Part shown: positions 63,072 to 64,000 of the stretch, in pieces | Position numbering within the stretch: the first letter of the stretch is position 1 | Layout of the letters: each line of letters opens with the position of its first letter | Position numbers and translations under genes: made by a program | Notes under the pieces: model-generated | Told to the model about the DNA's origin: nothing | The model's database searches: none | The model's input: the letters and a program-made list of their open reading frames with translations, nothing else | Assembly (NCBI GenBank): GCA_965267435.1 | Contig: OZ253960.1 | Coordinates: 3,720,001-3,784,000, forward strand | Reading direction: 5' to 3' | Length of the DNA stretch: 64,000 nt | Source: JAWPMT01 sp965267435 | GTDB lineage: Bacteria > Bacteroidota > Bacteroidia > Cytophagales > Cyclobacteriaceae

Positions 63072-63851
63072 TTACCTACCCGCCCTCACAAGACTGTTTT
63101 GAGAAAAGTCATTGTCAGCCAGTCCAACCTTGAACTCGTACCCCTCGAAAAGCAAAGTGGTCTCTTTCCCCGTTTGGTGGTTGACCATCAGGAACTCACT
63201 GGCTCTCCAGTGCTTGTCGAGGTAGTTTTGATAGCCGCTGTAAGTCAGGGTCTTGAGGAGACCACCCCTGCGATCATAGAAGTCTACTTTCTCCAGTCGA
63301 TAGTTCTCCTTGTTATAAGCCACAATTTGCTTGCTGTAACCAGACTTCGGATCGACCGGATATCTCTCCACCAGATAGACCGCTTGTCCACCCACATCGC
63401 TCTCTTCCAGGTATTTGTAGGTGTATTTCTCCACCTCCTGAGACGACAGGTCCTCGTAGGCAAATTCACTACCAACAAAAGGGCCCGATTTGTTCGATGA
63501 AGAGATCCTCTTGACACGTTTCAATGCTGGTAGATACAGCCACTGATCATCCGGACCTTCCTTGTGGGTGAAGGTCAACGTCGCAGTTCCCTGCACATCG
63601 CGAGGGCTATTGAAGACAATCAATGACTTGTCGCCATCCTCGGTCAACTCGAGGGTCTTGTTTTCCAGGAATCTCGTGGTTTCCTGGCCATTCTTGTTGC
63701 GCATGACCATGGTCAACTTGACGCTGGAGCTCTCGAAGCCCTGGTCTACTTCATCCGCCTTCTGGGCGATTTCTAATCCGCGCTCTGCGGGACTCTGAGC
63801 CAACACCAGTTGGCCTGCAAATACTAGTAGTGCTATGAGTGTAGTTCTCAT
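63072..63851 (-). CDS. Outer membrane lipoprotein-sorting-like protein (LolA-like)
   Basis: A 259-residue periplasmic protein with a signal peptide (TLIALLVFAGQLVLAQS) and the LolA-like domain: VDQGFESSSVKLTMVMRNKNGQE, FLENKTLELTEDGDKSLIVFNSPRDVQGTATLTFTHK, DDQWLYLPALKRVKRISSSNKSGPFVGSEFAYEDL. It is the 'outer membrane lipoprotein-sorting protein' family commonly next to RND/MMPL exporters, which carries a hydrophobic substrate rather than being true LolA. Flanked by the RND gene and the barrel. Confidence 0.88.
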   Translation of the reverse strand: MRTTLIALLVFAGQLVLAQSPAERGLEIAQKADEVDQGFESSSVKLTMVMRNKNGQETTRFLENKTLELTEDGDKSLIVFNSPRDVQGTATLTFTHKEGPDDQWLYLPALKRVKRISSSNKSGPFVGSEFAYEDLSSQEVEKYTYKYLEESDVGGQAVYLVERYPVDPKSGYSKQIVAYNKENYRLEKVDFYDRRGGLLKTLTYSGYQNYLDKHWRASEFLMVNHQTGKETTLLFEGYEFKVGLADNDFSQNSLVRAGR

Positions 63852-63895
63852 GATTATTCTTATTTAGTGTGTTATTCTTATTGATTGTTGGATAT

Positions 63896-64000
63896 CTAAG
63901 CTGGGATGGCTCTTTGCTCGTCAGCCTCCTCAGTCTCTTCGATGATGATTGTGTCTTGCTGACGCTTACTAGGGAATGTGATCAGCAAAGCTGGCAGCAT
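63896..64000 (-). CDS. RND/MMPL-type exporter, C-terminal end only
   Basis: The frame runs into the window edge and 34 codons are visible: the end of a membrane helix (MLPALLITF) and a charged tail ending EADEQRAIPA. A 'LPALL' final helix followed by a short acidic tail is usual at the end of RND/MMPL exporters, and the LolA-like gene downstream supports it. The rest lies outside the window. Confidence 0.65.
   Translation of the reverse strand: MLPALLITFPSKRQQDTIIIEETEEADEQRAIPA

Noticed and set aside
1..64000. CRISPR arrays, rRNA, tRNA, transposases and integrases
   Set aside because: I looked for regularly spaced repeats, T-loop and cloverleaf patterns and mobile-element proteins and saw none. 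A tRNA in an unusual form could still be missed by eye.

Overview
The window reads as chromosomal DNA of a Bacteroidota bacterium, most likely a marine or soil Cytophagales-type organism. The grounds are: several promoters fitting the Bacteroidota form TAnnTTTG with an upstream TTTG; two very large hybrid two-component regulators with an AraC-type DNA-binding end; the DUF2795 and DUF1684 families; 'AFQ/AQ'-type signal peptides; MacB-like permeases of about 800 residues; and a general lack of Shine-Dalgarno sequences except at the prfB frameshift. Most of the window is core genome. I found no rRNA, tRNA, CRISPR array, transposase or integrase. The genus assignment is an inference.

Layout. 1-8.9 kb: end of a DUF349 gene, DUF2795, ispD-queA (minus), a MacB-type permease, recA (minus), a small membrane protein, a PhoB/PhoR-like two-component pair and an RluA-type pseudouridine synthase. 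9-11.6 kb: rplM-rpsI-rpsB-tsf closed by a clear terminator. 11.7-19.2 kb: a secreted zinc-dependent phospholipase C/S1-P1-like protein, rpsT, radC-DUF1684, then pheT-(coiled coil)-zapA-rny. 19.2-22.6 kb: two paralogous outer-membrane-type proteins, a two-gene unit of unknown function and a flavin-reductase-like protein, all on the minus strand.

22.7-33 kb is the most unusual part. Two tandem hybrid regulators (1477 and 1416 residues) share a nearly identical cytoplasmic half and an almost identical 5' leader, but have diverged sensor halves. No SusC/SusD or enzyme cluster follows them. Downstream comes about 500 bp of non-coding DNA with strong inverted and direct repeats, then a run of four tiny reading frames (49, 49, 49 and 52 codons; two with lipoprotein signals, two with a single membrane segment) that ends in a good terminator. 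This may be a small-peptide signalling or envelope system controlled by the regulators; the link is inferred from position only.

33-44.2 kb: alpha/beta hydrolase overlapping a convergent membrane protein, a cryptochrome-DASH, a secreted esterase, two small genes, a 740-bp stretch of nested inverted repeats, recR-clpS, a sodium:solute symporter, an alkyltransferase-like protein without the catalytic cysteine, an ABC ATPase-cobalamin adenosyltransferase-ilvE run and two paired small membrane proteins. 44.2-60.9 kb: a MacB-like permease whose N-terminal prefix domain appears to lie out of frame upstream, prfB with its +1 frameshift, two MFS transporters, a lysoplasmalogenase, grpE-dnaJ (dnaJ lacks two of the four zinc motifs), adk-obg, another large permease, and fic-AlkD. 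61-64 kb: outer-membrane proteins and an RND exporter/LolA-like/beta-barrel operon cut by the window end.
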